A stretch of 64,000 bases of DNA. It comes from Marinococcus luteus_A. Its GTDB lineage: Bacteria > Bacillota > Bacilli > Bacillales > Marinococcaceae. This document shows, one piece after another, positions 52,534 through 61,543 of this stretch (position 1 is the first letter of the stretch; every line of letters begins with the position of its first letter). Position numbers and translations under genes: made by a program. The stretch is taken from NCBI RefSeq assembly GCF_034497705.1, contig NZ_JAXRUV010000003.1, positions 1 to 64,000 on the forward strand. Direction: 5' to 3'. Below the pieces are notes generated by a model. That model ran no database searches and was not told where the DNA came from. It saw only the letters and a list, made by a program, of their open reading frames with translations.

Positions 52534-52611
52534 ATGGGACGGATACAAAAGAGATGGACCAGACGGCACGCTCCGTTCTGGTTTATTTATGGGAGCAGAA
52601 GCATCATATAA
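52534..52611 (+). other. Possible 25-codon upstream ORF in the secDF leader
   Basis: An ATG at 52534 opens 25 codons, with a basic first half and the aromatic stretch HAPFWFIYG, ending 33 bases before secD. The upstream site (TGAGAA) is weak. It spans the leader hairpin. It may be chance; it is listed because it lies wholly inside a strong-promoter leader. Confidence 0.3.
52558..52590 (+). promoter_or_regulatory. Leader hairpin before secD, possible attenuator
   Basis: ACCAGACGG (52558-52566) pairs with CCGTTCTGGT (52573-52582) with one bulge, and TTATTTAT follows. Bases 52571-52577 (CTCCGTT) can instead pair perfectly with AACGGAG at 52610-52616, so two structures exclude each other. It may be a weak terminator or attenuator. 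Confidence 0.45.
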
Positions 52612-52644
52612 CGGAGGATCGAAGCACGGAAGGATGAACCTGTA

Positions 52645-53946
52645 ATGGTAAAGAAATCAAGGATTGTTTATTTCTTTTTAATTATTTTTGCGCTGGCGGC
52701 ATTAATGATCCCAACGTCGGAGAAAATTGTGAACGGTATTGACCTCGGGCTTGATCTTCAAGGCGGATTTGAAGTGCTCTATGAAGTAGAGCCACGGGAA
52801 GAAGGACAGGAAATTACAGATGAAACTCTGCAGAACACGGTAGCTGCGCTGACGCAGCGGGTGGATATTTTAGGTGTCTCCGAGCCGAATATTACCATTG
52901 AAGGTGATGACCGTATACGTGTGCAGCTCGCTGGTGTTGAAGATCAGCAGTCCGCACGGGAGCTCCTTTCTACAGAAGCGAACCTTAGCATCAGGGATGT
53001 AGACGATAACGAACGGCTATCCGGAAGTGACATTCAGGAAAACAGCGCTTCGGTAAACTTTGACGATTCAAACAACCCAATCGTCACGGTTTCCTTAAGA
53101 GACGGGGACCAGTTTGGCGAGGTGACGGAAAATATTATTAACGAATACTCGCCTCCAAACAATCGGCTCGTCATCTGGCTGGATTACGAAGAAGGAGATT
53201 CCTACGAAGAAGAAGCAACGAAAGAGGATCCGAAATTTATTTCTGCTCCGGCAGTAGATGAGCCGCTGTATACACAGGACATTCAGATTGAAGGCGACTT
53301 TAGTGTCGAAGAAGCAGAAAACATTGCGGACATTTTAAATTCAGGGTCGCTGCCGGTAGAACTCGAAGAAGTGTATTCGAATTCAGTCGGTGCCTCTCTC
53401 GGTGAACAGGCAATGGATAAAACCATTTTTGCGACGATTATCGGTGTCGGGCTTATTTTCTTATTCATGCTCGTATTCTACCGCTTTACTGGGTTTATCG
53501 CTGTGTTGACACTCAGTACCTACATCTATTTTGTGTTGGCCATGTTTAACTTTATCCAGGGCGTATTGACGCTGCCGGGGATAGCGGCACTTGTCCTTGG
53601 GGTCGGCATGGCTGTTGATGCGAATATTATTACGTATGAACGGATTAAAGAAGAGATCAAATACGGAAGATCCATTTTATCGGCGTACCGTTCAGGAGCA
53701 AGAAGGTCTCTCGGTACAATTATCGACGCGAACGTCACAACCCTGATTGCTGCCGGCGTGCTTTTCTACTTCGGAACAAGCTCGGTGCAGGGCTTTGCCC
53801 TGATGCTGATCGTGAGTATACTGGTAAGCTTCATTACGGCAGTGCTTGGTACAAGGCTGCTTCTCGGCCTATGGGTGAACAGCCGGATCTTTAATAAAAA
53901 ACCGAAGGTGTTTGGCGTAAAGGAGCGTGACATCCATGAACCTTAA
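52645..53946 (+). CDS. secD: Protein translocase subunit SecD
   Basis: 433 residues: span 1, LGLDLQGGFEVLYEV, a large acidic periplasm-side region, then the five-span RND half with GEQAMDKTIFATIIGVGLIFLFMLVFYR and the AALVLGVGMAVDANIITYERIKEE signature. Uses the cation gradient to help pull proteins across after SecA. In B. subtilis SecD and SecF are one protein; here SecD ends normally and secF starts in another frame, overlapping it by 11 bases. Confidence 0.96.
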   Translation: MVKKSRIVYFFLIIFALAALMIPTSEKIVNGIDLGLDLQGGFEVLYEVEPREEGQEITDETLQNTVAALTQRVDILGVSEPNITIEGDDRIRVQLAGVEDQQSARELLSTEANLSIRDVDDNERLSGSDIQENSASVNFDDSNNPIVTVSLRDGDQFGEVTENIINEYSPPNNRLVIWLDYEEGDSYEEEATKEDPKFISAPAVDEPLYTQDIQIEGDFSVEEAENIADILNSGSLPVELEEVYSNSVGASLGEQAMDKTIFATIIGVGLIFLFMLVFYRFTGFIAVLTLSTYIYFVLAMFNFIQGVLTLPGIAALVLGVGMAVDANIITYERIKEEIKYGRSILSAYRSGARRSLGTIIDANVTTLIAAGVLFYFGTSSVQGFALMLIVSILVSFITAVLGTRLLLGLWVNSRIFNKKPKVFGVKERDIHEP

Positions 53947-54886
53947 TAACAGCAGGAAGATCTTAAAACGGGTGATTCCTTTCGTCAAATTCCGTAATGT
54001 CTTTTTTCTGATTACTCTCGCATATATTCTTGCCGGAGGCATACTTTTATCAACAATTGGTTTAAATCTGGGCATCGATTTTCAGAGCGGATCTAGAGTA
54101 GAGGTTTCCGCGGAGGAGCCATTGACCGAAGAACAGGTACGCTCGGATTTTGAAGAAGTGGAAGGGAATTTGGAGCCGGACGATATTACACTTGGCGGAG
54201 ACAATAATACAATTGCTTCCGCACGCTTTATCGGAGAGCTTTCCCAGGAGGAAATAGCTGCGGTGCAAACGTATTTTGAAGAAGAATACGGAAGCGTTCC
54301 AAATACGGGCACTGTCTCTCCTCAGGTCGGCCAGGAGCTGGCGCAGAATGCATTTATATCTGTGCTGATTGCTTCGCTCGGACTGATAATTTATATCACG
54401 ATCCGCTTTCAGTTTTTATACGGAGTTGCTTCGATCATTGCCCTTCTTCACGATGCCTTCTTTATTATTGGCTTTTTCAGCCTGCTACAGGTGGAAGTGA
54501 ACGTACCGTTTATTGCAGCGGTCCTCACAATTGTAGGTTATTCCATTAACGATACGATTGTGACGTTTGACCGGATCCGGGAAAACATGCCCCCGACAGA
54601 GGAAATTGAATCGTTTGAAGACCTCGCAGAAGTGGTGGATGTCAGCCTGAATCAGACGCTCACGCGCTCCATCAATACTGTACTGACAGTAGTATTCGCG
54701 GCAGCGGCACTGTTTATTTTCGGAGGCGAAGGCATACGGTCATTTTCTCTGGCACTGCTTGTTGGTCTGGTAGCTGGAACGTATTCCTCCATTTTCCTGG
54801 CTGCCCAGTTGTGGGTGATCTGGAACTGGAAAAAAATTAAACGGGCCCGTGAAAAGGCGCCGGCAGAGGAAGAGCCGGAAGCCTGA
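53936..54886 (+). CDS. secF: Protein translocase subunit SecF
   Basis: 316 residues: span 1, the GLNLGIDFQSGSRVEVS motif, an acidic outer domain, and the RND spans with VGYSINDTIVTFDRIRENM. The ATG at 53936 follows AAAGGAG inside the end of secD, so the two are probably coupled in translation. Followed by a terminator. Confidence 0.95.
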   Translation: MNLNNSRKILKRVIPFVKFRNVFFLITLAYILAGGILLSTIGLNLGIDFQSGSRVEVSAEEPLTEEQVRSDFEEVEGNLEPDDITLGGDNNTIASARFIGELSQEEIAAVQTYFEEEYGSVPNTGTVSPQVGQELAQNAFISVLIASLGLIIYITIRFQFLYGVASIIALLHDAFFIIGFFSLLQVEVNVPFIAAVLTIVGYSINDTIVTFDRIRENMPPTEEIESFEDLAEVVDVSLNQTLTRSINTVLTVVFAAAALFIFGGEGIRSFSLALLVGLVAGTYSSIFLAAQLWVIWNWKKIKRAREKAPAEEEPEA

Positions 54887-54890
54887 AAAG

Positions 54891-54922
54891 AAAGCTTCCC
54901 TTTTTGAAAGGGAGGCTTTTTA
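54891..54922 (+). terminator. Terminator after secF
   Basis: AAAGCTTCCCTTT pairs with AAAGGGAGGCTTT with one internal mismatch, then TTTAT. Confidence 0.85.
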
Positions 54923-54986
54923 TGGTTATTTTTGCAATTATACGGGTATAATAAAGGAGAACACAGATTGTGAAAGGAGTGAAAAA

Positions 54987-55307
54987 ATGAAAGCACAAAC
55001 AGGTTTAATCATGGGACTTATTTTAGCACTTATTATCGCCATTTTTGCCGTGATTAATGTAAATAGCGTCGAAGTAAATTTATTGTTTGGCACAGGGGAA
55101 TGGCCTCTGATTATTGTCATTTTGGTTTCGGTATTGCTTGGGGCTATGGTGGCAGGATTTCTCAGCATGTTCCGTATCTATAAGCTGAAAGCAGAGGTAC
55201 GCCGTCTTCGGAAAGCCTCGGACGATCACAGCGCTTCTGTCGGTTCGAGAACAACCGGCACCACGCACGAAAATGATGATAAAGGAAAAACCAGCCGTTC
55301 ATCATAA
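54987..55307 (+). CDS. lapA: LapA (DUF1049) family membrane protein
   Basis: 106 residues: two spans (about 5-25 and 41-62) around the VNVNSVEVNLLFGT hairpin, then a short coiled-coil (YKLKAEVRRLRK) and a disordered tail. LapA of E. coli takes part in LPS control; in Gram-positives the role is unknown. Placed between secDF and recJ as in B. subtilis (yrvD). The ATG at 54987 follows AAAGGAG. Confidence 0.86.
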   Translation: MKAQTGLIMGLILALIIAIFAVINVNSVEVNLLFGTGEWPLIIVILVSVLLGAMVAGFLSMFRIYKLKAEVRRLRKASDDHSASVGSRTTGTTHENDDKGKTSRSS

Positions 55308-55321
55308 ATGCAGTAATTTTC

Positions 55322-55357
55322 GCTTCTTTTCCCTTTTGCGGGAGAAGAAGCTTTTTT
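55322..55357 (+). terminator. Terminator after lapA
   Basis: GCTTCTTTTCCC pairs with GGGAGAAGAAGC with one mismatch, then six T. Confidence 0.87.
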
Positions 55358-55469
55358 ACGAAGATGTATGGAGATAAAATAGCTTTTATCCCGTAAGTAT
55401 TTTCGATACAATAGTGAATGCAGACAAGGATCATTTGAAACGCTAAAGCAAGAAAAGAGGAAGAGATAT

Positions 55470-57833
55470 ATGCTGCAGTCACGAACAAGATGGCATCAGC
55501 CCGAAGTGGACGAACGTCTTGCAGAACAGCTTAAAAAAGAGCTGAATGTGAGTGTAATATCTGCGCGGCTTCTTGCTGCAAGAGGATTTGAATCAGCAGA
55601 GAAAGTTCGGCAGATGATTCATAATGACTGGTCTATTGTACATAATCCGTATTTGCTTGATGGAATGGAAGAAGCTGTCCGCCGTATCCAGCAGGCGGTT
55701 GAAAATAAAGAACGGATTCTCGTTTTCGGAGATTATGATGCGGACGGAGTGTCGAGTACCACCATTATGATCCGGCTCTTAACCGAACTTGGAGCTTCGT
55801 TTGGCTGGTATATTCCTAACCGGTTTACGGAAGGGTATGGACCGAATGTTCCGGCTTTTCAGTCGGCTCATGATGAAGGAGCTTCACTCATTATTACCGT
55901 GGATACGGGCATCGCGGCGGTTAATGAAATCCAGGCAGCCAATGATTTAGGTATGGATGTTATTATTACAGACCACCACGAACCACCTCCGGAGCTACCG
56001 CCTGCGTACGCAATCATTAACCCGAAGAAACCAGGATGCACGTATCCTTTTAAAGAGCTTGCGGGGGTCGGGGTCGGCTATAAGTTAGCCCATGCTCTTC
56101 TTACCGCGGAGCCTGTTCACTGGCTCGATATTGTCACGCTTGGCACGATCAGTGACCTTGTACCGCTCGTGGAGGAAAATCGGCTGTTCGTGCAGCACGG
56201 GCTCGACCTTTTGACGAACAGCAAACTTCCCGGCATTCAGGCGTTAAAACGAATATGCAGCATTGAAGGGGAACATCTTGAAGAAGACCATGTCGGCTTT
56301 GCAATGGGGCCGCGCTTGAATGCAGCCGGCCGCATGGAAGAAGCAGATCCTGCTGTGCATCTTCTGACTGCAGCTACGCTTGATGAAGCGGAATCGTGGG
56401 CGGAAATGATCGATGACCTGAATAATGAACGCAAATCGCTTGTTGAAAGCATGACCAAAGAAGCGGTGGAAGAAGTGGAAACGAACTTTCCTGTGGAAGA
56501 CAATCCATTCATTATTGTCGCAGGGGAAGGATGGAACGCCGGCGTAATTGGCATCGTGGCAAGTCGTCTGGTGGAGAGGTATTACCGCCCGGTAATCGTT
56601 ATGAGTATTGATGCTGCAAGCGGGGAAGCCAAAGGCTCGGCAAGAAGCATTGAAGGCTTCGATATGTTCAAGGAGCTTTCGAAAAACCGCGACGTGCTTC
56701 AAAAGTTCGGAGGGCACCCAATGGCGGCCGGCATGTCTTTGGACCCTGCTGATATCGACACCCTGAGAACCCGCATGGTCATCCAGGCAAAAGAAACGCT
56801 GAGCAGCGAACTGCTTGTTCCGGCTACGCACATTGACGTGCATGTTTCAGTAAGTGACATTACGATTGAGGCGGTCGAGGACCTGCGAAACCTTGCGCCG
56901 TTTGGCGTTGGTAATCCAAAGCCGGTTTTCCGGATTGAAAAAACGGTTCTCGAATCAGTGAAAACAATAGGCGCATCGAAAAATCACTTGAAGATGGCGC
57001 TGGCTGCCGGTGGAAAAAAACTTGATTGTGTCGGATTTCATCTCGGGTATTTATCGGAAAGCCTGACAGAAAATGAAGAGGTGTCCGTCGTCGGGGAGCT
57101 GAGTATCAATGAATGGAACGGCTTCCGCAAGCCACAGCTATTTTTAAAGGATGCAAAGGTGGAGCAGATTCAAATATTTGACCGCAGAAAAGAAAAGCGG
57201 GTGATGTTTTCGGACAGTACAGACACAGCAGTTCTGGCTTTCACAGAAGAACAGCGGAAAGAACTGGCGGCATCTGCGGGACATGCTGCCATTCTTAACG
57301 GGGCCGATATGGAAGGCCGGACGCATCATGCGGCTAATGTAGTGATAGCGGATATGCCGGCCTCTCTTGATACGCTGAAGCAGGCACTTGCGGTGTTCCC
57401 GCAGGCGGCGAACATTTATGTTTACTTTCAGGGAAGAGAAAAAGCGTATTTTCATTCGATGCCTTCACGAGAGCAGTTTAAATGGTATTACGCTTTCCTG
57501 AAAAAGCGCGGTTCGTTTGATCTGAACAGTCAGGGCAGGAAACTGGCCGAATATAAACAGTGGAAGACGGAAGATTTGTTTTTTATGAGCCAAGTGTTTT
57601 TTGAATTAGGTTTTGTTAAAATGAAGGATGCGGTTGTCTCGGCAGAGGATAAGCCTGCGAAAAAGGATTTAACTGACTCCTCCTCCTACCAGGAAAAAAT
57701 GGAGGCGAGAAATGTCGAGCAGGAATTGATGTTTACTCCGTTTCCGCAATTAAAAAAACGGCTCCTTTCCTGGCTGCCGGAAAAGGAAGAAACTATATTA
57801 GATATTAGGAAGAAGGTAAACCATGGACTTTAA
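55470..57833 (+). CDS. recJ: Single-stranded-DNA exonuclease RecJ
   Basis: 787 residues, the long Bacillus form. The DHH phosphoesterase motifs are FGDYDADGVSSTT (motif I), VDTG, ITDHHEPP (motif III) and GPRLNAAGRM; DHHA1 follows with KFGGHPMAAG, then an OB domain and an extra C-terminal domain found in Gram-positive RecJ. Degrades single strands 5' to 3' in recombination and mismatch repair. Overlaps apt by 11 bases. Confidence 0.96.
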   Translation: MLQSRTRWHQPEVDERLAEQLKKELNVSVISARLLAARGFESAEKVRQMIHNDWSIVHNPYLLDGMEEAVRRIQQAVENKERILVFGDYDADGVSSTTIMIRLLTELGASFGWYIPNRFTEGYGPNVPAFQSAHDEGASLIITVDTGIAAVNEIQAANDLGMDVIITDHHEPPPELPPAYAIINPKKPGCTYPFKELAGVGVGYKLAHALLTAEPVHWLDIVTLGTISDLVPLVEENRLFVQHGLDLLTNSKLPGIQALKRICSIEGEHLEEDHVGFAMGPRLNAAGRMEEADPAVHLLTAATLDEAESWAEMIDDLNNERKSLVESMTKEAVEEVETNFPVEDNPFIIVAGEGWNAGVIGIVASRLVERYYRPVIVMSIDAASGEAKGSARSIEGFDMFKELSKNRDVLQKFGGHPMAAGMSLDPADIDTLRTRMVIQAKETLSSELLVPATHIDVHVSVSDITIEAVEDLRNLAPFGVGNPKPVFRIEKTVLESVKTIGASKNHLKMALAAGGKKLDCVGFHLGYLSESLTENEEVSVVGELSINEWNGFRKPQLFLKDAKVEQIQIFDRRKEKRVMFSDSTDTAVLAFTEEQRKELAASAGHAAILNGADMEGRTHHAANVVIADMPASLDTLKQALAVFPQAANIYVYFQGREKAYFHSMPSREQFKWYYAFLKKRGSFDLNSQGRKLAEYKQWKTEDLFFMSQVFFELGFVKMKDAVVSAEDKPAKKDLTDSSSYQEKMEARNVEQELMFTPFPQLKKRLLSWLPEKEETILDIRKKVNHGL

Positions 57834-58344
57834 AGATTACATAACAGTGATCGAAGATTATCCTGAAAAGGGAATCCGGTTTAAGGATATTACAACCCTT
57901 ATGCAGAACGGCCCGGTGTACCGGCAGGCCATCGACAATATGATCGAATTTGCCGGGAAGCATGATGTTGATGTAATTGTCGGACCGGAGGCAAGAGGGT
58001 TTGTAGTCGGATGTCCGGTTGCTTATGCAATGAAAAAAGCATTTGTACCGATCCGCAAGGAAGGTAAGCTGCCACGGGAAACTATTACGGAGGATTACGG
58101 CCTGGAATACGGGGAAGCGAGCCTGTCGATCCATACAGACGCCATTAAGCCCGGCCAGCGGGTGCTTATCACCGATGACCTGCTTGCTACTGGAGGCACC
58201 GTAAGAGCTACTGTGCAGCTGGTGGAAAAGCTGGGGGGAGTTGTGGCAGGCCTTGCATTCTTTATTGAGCTTTCCTATCTGGAGGCAAGAAACAACAAAG
58301 AATTGAATGACTACAATATCTATTCTCTAGTCACGTTTGATTAA
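57823..58344 (+). CDS. apt: Adenine phosphoribosyltransferase
   Basis: 173-residue purine salvage enzyme making AMP from adenine and PRPP. The start is typical (YITVIEDYPEKGIRFKDITTLM), with GPEARGFVVG and the PRPP motif VLITDDLLATGGT. Its ATG is within the end of recJ, with GAAGG upstream. Confidence 0.97.
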   Translation: MDFKDYITVIEDYPEKGIRFKDITTLMQNGPVYRQAIDNMIEFAGKHDVDVIVGPEARGFVVGCPVAYAMKKAFVPIRKEGKLPRETITEDYGLEYGEASLSIHTDAIKPGQRVLITDDLLATGGTVRATVQLVEKLGGVVAGLAFFIELSYLEARNNKELNDYNIYSLVTFD

Positions 58345-58360
58345 TAAAAATATTTGTCTT

Positions 58361-58397
58361 AAGCCCCCTGCCAACCAGTGGTTCGGGGGTTATTATT
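58361..58397 (+). terminator. Terminator after apt
   Basis: AAGCCCCC and GGGGGTT enclose an inner CAACC/GGTT pairing; the tail is TTATTATTA, so strength is moderate. Confidence 0.7.
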
Positions 58398-58436
58398 ATA
58401 CCTGAAAGAGTCTGCGGCGGAAAAAAGGCTTGAGGG

Positions 58437-58465
58437 TTGAAATTAGAGTCAATTAGCGTTATATT
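58437..58465 (+). promoter_or_regulatory. Promoter of relA
   Basis: TTGAAA at 58437-58442 and TATATT at 58460-58465 with a 17-base spacer, about 80 bases before the relA start. The rest of the apt-relA gap shows only the apt terminator. Confidence 0.6.
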
Positions 58466-58544
58466 TCTTCATATTCAGATATTTATGTCCGGTAATTGTA
58501 CCGTGTATCTATTATAAGGTGGAAAGGCGAATAAGGGTGATTCC

Positions 58545-60725
58545 ATGACGATTGATGAAGTAATGGAAAAAGCGGGCGTTTATTTATCCGAAGCGAATGT
58601 CGCTTTTTTGGATAAAGCTTATCATTATGCAGAAAAAGCCCATCAGGAACAATACCGGAAGTCAGGCGAGCCTTATATCCTGCACCCTATTCAGGTAGCC
58701 GGTATTCTAATAGAACTGCAGTTGGATCCTGATACGATCGCGGCTGCTTTTATGCATGATGTGGTTGAAGACACAGAAGTGACCGTCGAAGATCTCGAAC
58801 GGGAATTTAACAGCGAAGTTGCCATGCTTGTCGATGGTGTCACGAAGCTGAAAAAAATTAAATACAAATCGAAGGAACAGCAGCAGGCGGAAAACCACCG
58901 CAAGATGGTGGTTGCAATGGCCAAGGATATCCGGGTGATCCTGATTAAGCTTGCAGACCGCCTGCATAACATGCGGACCCTGAAGCATCTTCCACCGGAA
59001 AAACAGCGCCGCATTTCTAACGAAACATTGGAAATTTTTGCCCCGCTTGCTCATCGATTAGGTATTTCCACAATCAAATGGGAGCTTGAGGACACGGCGC
59101 TCCGTTACCTCGAGCCCCAGCAGTATTATCGCATTGTGAATTTGATGAAACAAAAGCGCGCCGAACGGGAAGAATACATTGATCAGGTGATTGATAACAT
59201 TCAGGAAAACGTGAATGATTTAAAAATCAATGCCGAAATGTACGGGCGGCCGAAGCATATTTACAGCATTTACCGAAAAATGGTGAAGGATAAAAAGCAG
59301 TTTAATGAAATTTATGACCTGCTGGCTGTACGTATTATTGTTGATAGTATCAAAGACTGTTACGCTGTGCTTGGAATCATTCACACCTGTTGGAAGCCGA
59401 TGCCGGGCCGGTTCAAGGACTATATCGCCATGCCGAAGGCGAATATGTACCAGTCCCTTCATACGACCGTCATCGGGCCGAACGGTGAGCCTCTTGAAGT
59501 ACAGATACGCTCCAGGGAAATGCACCGTATCGCCGAATTTGGTGTAGCAGCTCACTGGGCGTATAAGGAAGGCAAAGACGCGCAGAACAAACAGTCCCTT
59601 GAAGACAAGCTCACCTGGTTCCGTGAAATTCTGGAATGGCAGGATGATACGCCGGATGCCCAGGAGTTTATGGAATCGCTCAAGATCGACTTATTTTCCG
59701 ACATGGTATTTGTGTTCACGCCAAAGGGCGATGTCATTGAGCTTCCGCGGGGGTCAGTCCCGATTGATTTCGCCTACCGGATTCATACGGAGATCGGCAA
59801 CCGGTCGATTGGGGCAAAGGTGAATGGCAAAATGGTGCCGCTCGATCATGAGCTGACCACCGGTGACATTGTAGAAATGCTTACGTCCAAGCATTCCTAC
59901 GGACCAAGCCAGGATTGGCTGAAGCTGACGAAAAGCTCTCATGCCAAAAACAAAATTAAACAGTTTTTCAAAAAAGAACGGCGTGAAGAAAATATTCAAA
60001 AAGGCCGTGAAATGGTGGAGCGCGAGCTGCGGGCGCAAAATTACGAGCCAAAAGAGATATTAAACGAAGAGAACCGGCAGGAAACAGCCGACAAATTCAG
60101 CTTTTCCAACGATGAAGATATGTTTGCGGCAGTAGGGTATAACGGGGTCAGTCCGAAGCAGATCGTTACAAGGCTGACTGACCGGGCCCGCCAGGAGCAG
60201 GAACAGGCGGCTGAACAAAAGTCTGTAGCTGAAGCTGTCAAAGACGTACAGCCGGCAACGCCGACGAGAAAGACTGGCGCCGGAGTGAGAGTGAAAGGCG
60301 TCGATAATCTGCTCGTGCGCCTGTCGCGGTGCTGTAACCCGGTTCCCGGTGATGAAATTGTAGGCTTTATTACGAAAGGTAGGGGCGTTTCCGTGCACCG
60401 GAGCGACTGTCCAAATATTAAAAACGAAGATTCAGAACCGCGTCTATTGTCTGTGGAATGGGAAGGTGCGGCTGAGAAGTCGAAAAACTATAATGTGGAT
60501 ATTGAAGTGACCGGCTATGACCGGCGCGGGCTTTTAAACGCTGTGCTCCAGGCGGTGACTGAAACGAAAACCAACATGAGCGCTGTCAGCGGCAAAGCAG
60601 ATAAGAACAAAATGGCTATTATTCACGTGACAGTAAATATCAGCAATACCGATCATCTGCGCCGGGTCGTGGATAAAATTAAGGGGCTCCCTGACATTTA
60701 TTCCGTACGGCGGGTGATGCATTAA
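58545..60725 (+). CDS. relA: Bifunctional (p)ppGpp synthetase/hydrolase Rel
   Basis: 726 residues: an HD hydrolase domain with intact HDVVEDT and its metal ligands, a synthetase domain with GRFKDYIAMPKANMYQSLHTTV, TGS (VFVFTPKGDVIELPRGSVPIDFAYRIHTEIGN), a zinc-finger-like region with RCCNPVPGD and a C-terminal ACT domain. Because the HD motif is intact it should both make and break the alarmone, the usual case when there is one long Rel in Firmicutes. Confidence 0.97.
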   Translation: MTIDEVMEKAGVYLSEANVAFLDKAYHYAEKAHQEQYRKSGEPYILHPIQVAGILIELQLDPDTIAAAFMHDVVEDTEVTVEDLEREFNSEVAMLVDGVTKLKKIKYKSKEQQQAENHRKMVVAMAKDIRVILIKLADRLHNMRTLKHLPPEKQRRISNETLEIFAPLAHRLGISTIKWELEDTALRYLEPQQYYRIVNLMKQKRAEREEYIDQVIDNIQENVNDLKINAEMYGRPKHIYSIYRKMVKDKKQFNEIYDLLAVRIIVDSIKDCYAVLGIIHTCWKPMPGRFKDYIAMPKANMYQSLHTTVIGPNGEPLEVQIRSREMHRIAEFGVAAHWAYKEGKDAQNKQSLEDKLTWFREILEWQDDTPDAQEFMESLKIDLFSDMVFVFTPKGDVIELPRGSVPIDFAYRIHTEIGNRSIGAKVNGKMVPLDHELTTGDIVEMLTSKHSYGPSQDWLKLTKSSHAKNKIKQFFKKERREENIQKGREMVERELRAQNYEPKEILNEENRQETADKFSFSNDEDMFAAVGYNGVSPKQIVTRLTDRARQEQEQAAEQKSVAEAVKDVQPATPTRKTGAGVRVKGVDNLLVRLSRCCNPVPGDEIVGFITKGRGVSVHRSDCPNIKNEDSEPRLLSVEWEGAAEKSKNYNVDIEVTGYDRRGLLNAVLQAVTETKTNMSAVSGKADKNKMAIIHVTVNISNTDHLRRVVDKIKGLPDIYSVRRVMH

Positions 60726-60755
60726 CGATTTGCAGGAAAGAAAGGGTCGTTCATC

Positions 60756-61214
60756 GTGAAAGTGGTACTGCAGAGAAGCAAAGAGGCGGCGTGCCGAGTT
60801 GGGGATGAAGTAACAGGGGAAATATCTTCAGGACTGGTGCTTTTTGTAGGCATTCACGGAGAAGATACGGAAAAGGACCTGGCGTGGATGGCCGAGAAGG
60901 TGAGCAATCTCCGTGTATTTGAAGACGAAGCGGGGAAAATGAACCGGTCTGTGCTCGACGCGGGCGGCCGCGTGTTATCTATTCCGCAGTTTACGCTCTA
61001 TGGTAATACGCAGAAAGGACGCCGGCCGAACTTTATGGAGGCGGCCTCGCCAGAGCAGGCCAAAGCGTACTACCTCCAGTTTAACGATCTTCTCGCAGAA
61101 CAAAGTGTTCACGTGGAAACAGGTGTATTCGGCGCGGATATGGATATATCTCTTACGAATGACGGCCCGGTGACACTCATACTGGATTCCCCGAAAAGCC
61201 AGGGAAATGGTTGA
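60756..61214 (+). CDS. dtd: D-aminoacyl-tRNA deacylase
   Basis: 152-residue proofreading enzyme that frees tRNA from D-amino acids. Signatures: SIPQFTLYG with the substrate loop, GRRPNFMEAASPEQA and GVFGADMDISLTNDGPVTLILDSP. GTG start. It lies 30 bases after relA, and the hisS promoter begins inside its stop codon. Confidence 0.95.
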   Translation: MKVVLQRSKEAACRVGDEVTGEISSGLVLFVGIHGEDTEKDLAWMAEKVSNLRVFEDEAGKMNRSVLDAGGRVLSIPQFTLYGNTQKGRRPNFMEAASPEQAKAYYLQFNDLLAEQSVHVETGVFGADMDISLTNDGPVTLILDSPKSQGNG

Positions 61215-61239
61215 CAATCCCCGGGAAGATTCGTAAGAT
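61211..61239 (+). promoter_or_regulatory. Promoter of the hisS T-box transcript
   Basis: TTGACA at 61211-61216 and TAAGAT at 61234-61239 with a 17-base spacer; the -35 box overlaps the dtd stop. Confidence 0.75.
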
Positions 61240-61261
61240 TGTTTTACAGAAGAACAGCTAA

Positions 61262-61509
61262 AGCCGATGATAAAGAAAGTAAACAGCGCGGCAGAATGCC
61301 AGAGAGGAAGGACCTGAGGCTGGAAGTCCTTCTCTTTCTCCCCTGTTGAAAGACACTTTGTAGGTTTTATTTCGAATGCTGACGAGCAGCCGGTAGGAAT
61401 AAACGTACGCCTTCGTTACAGGCATAAAGTGGAAACGAGTGTCGTTTCAATTAGGGTGGCAACGCGGATTAACCGTCCCTCATGATTCATGAGGGACGGT
61501 TTTTTTATG
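61262..61509 (+). promoter_or_regulatory. T-box leader of hisS-aspS, histidine specifier
   Basis: A tRNA-sensing riboswitch. The T-box AGGGTGGCAACGCG begins at 61453, and an intrinsic terminator follows (AACCGTCCCTCATG with its complement, then seven T, 61471-61507). The stem I specifier loop reads TGAAAGACAC between the CTGT and CTTT strands; the CAC at 61354-61356 is a His codon. Uncharged tRNA-His (gene at 1038 in this window) should stop termination and raise hisS and aspS. Confidence 0.9.
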
Positions 61510-61543
61510 TGGAAAGACTGAACATATTAAGGGAGGAAAGAGC

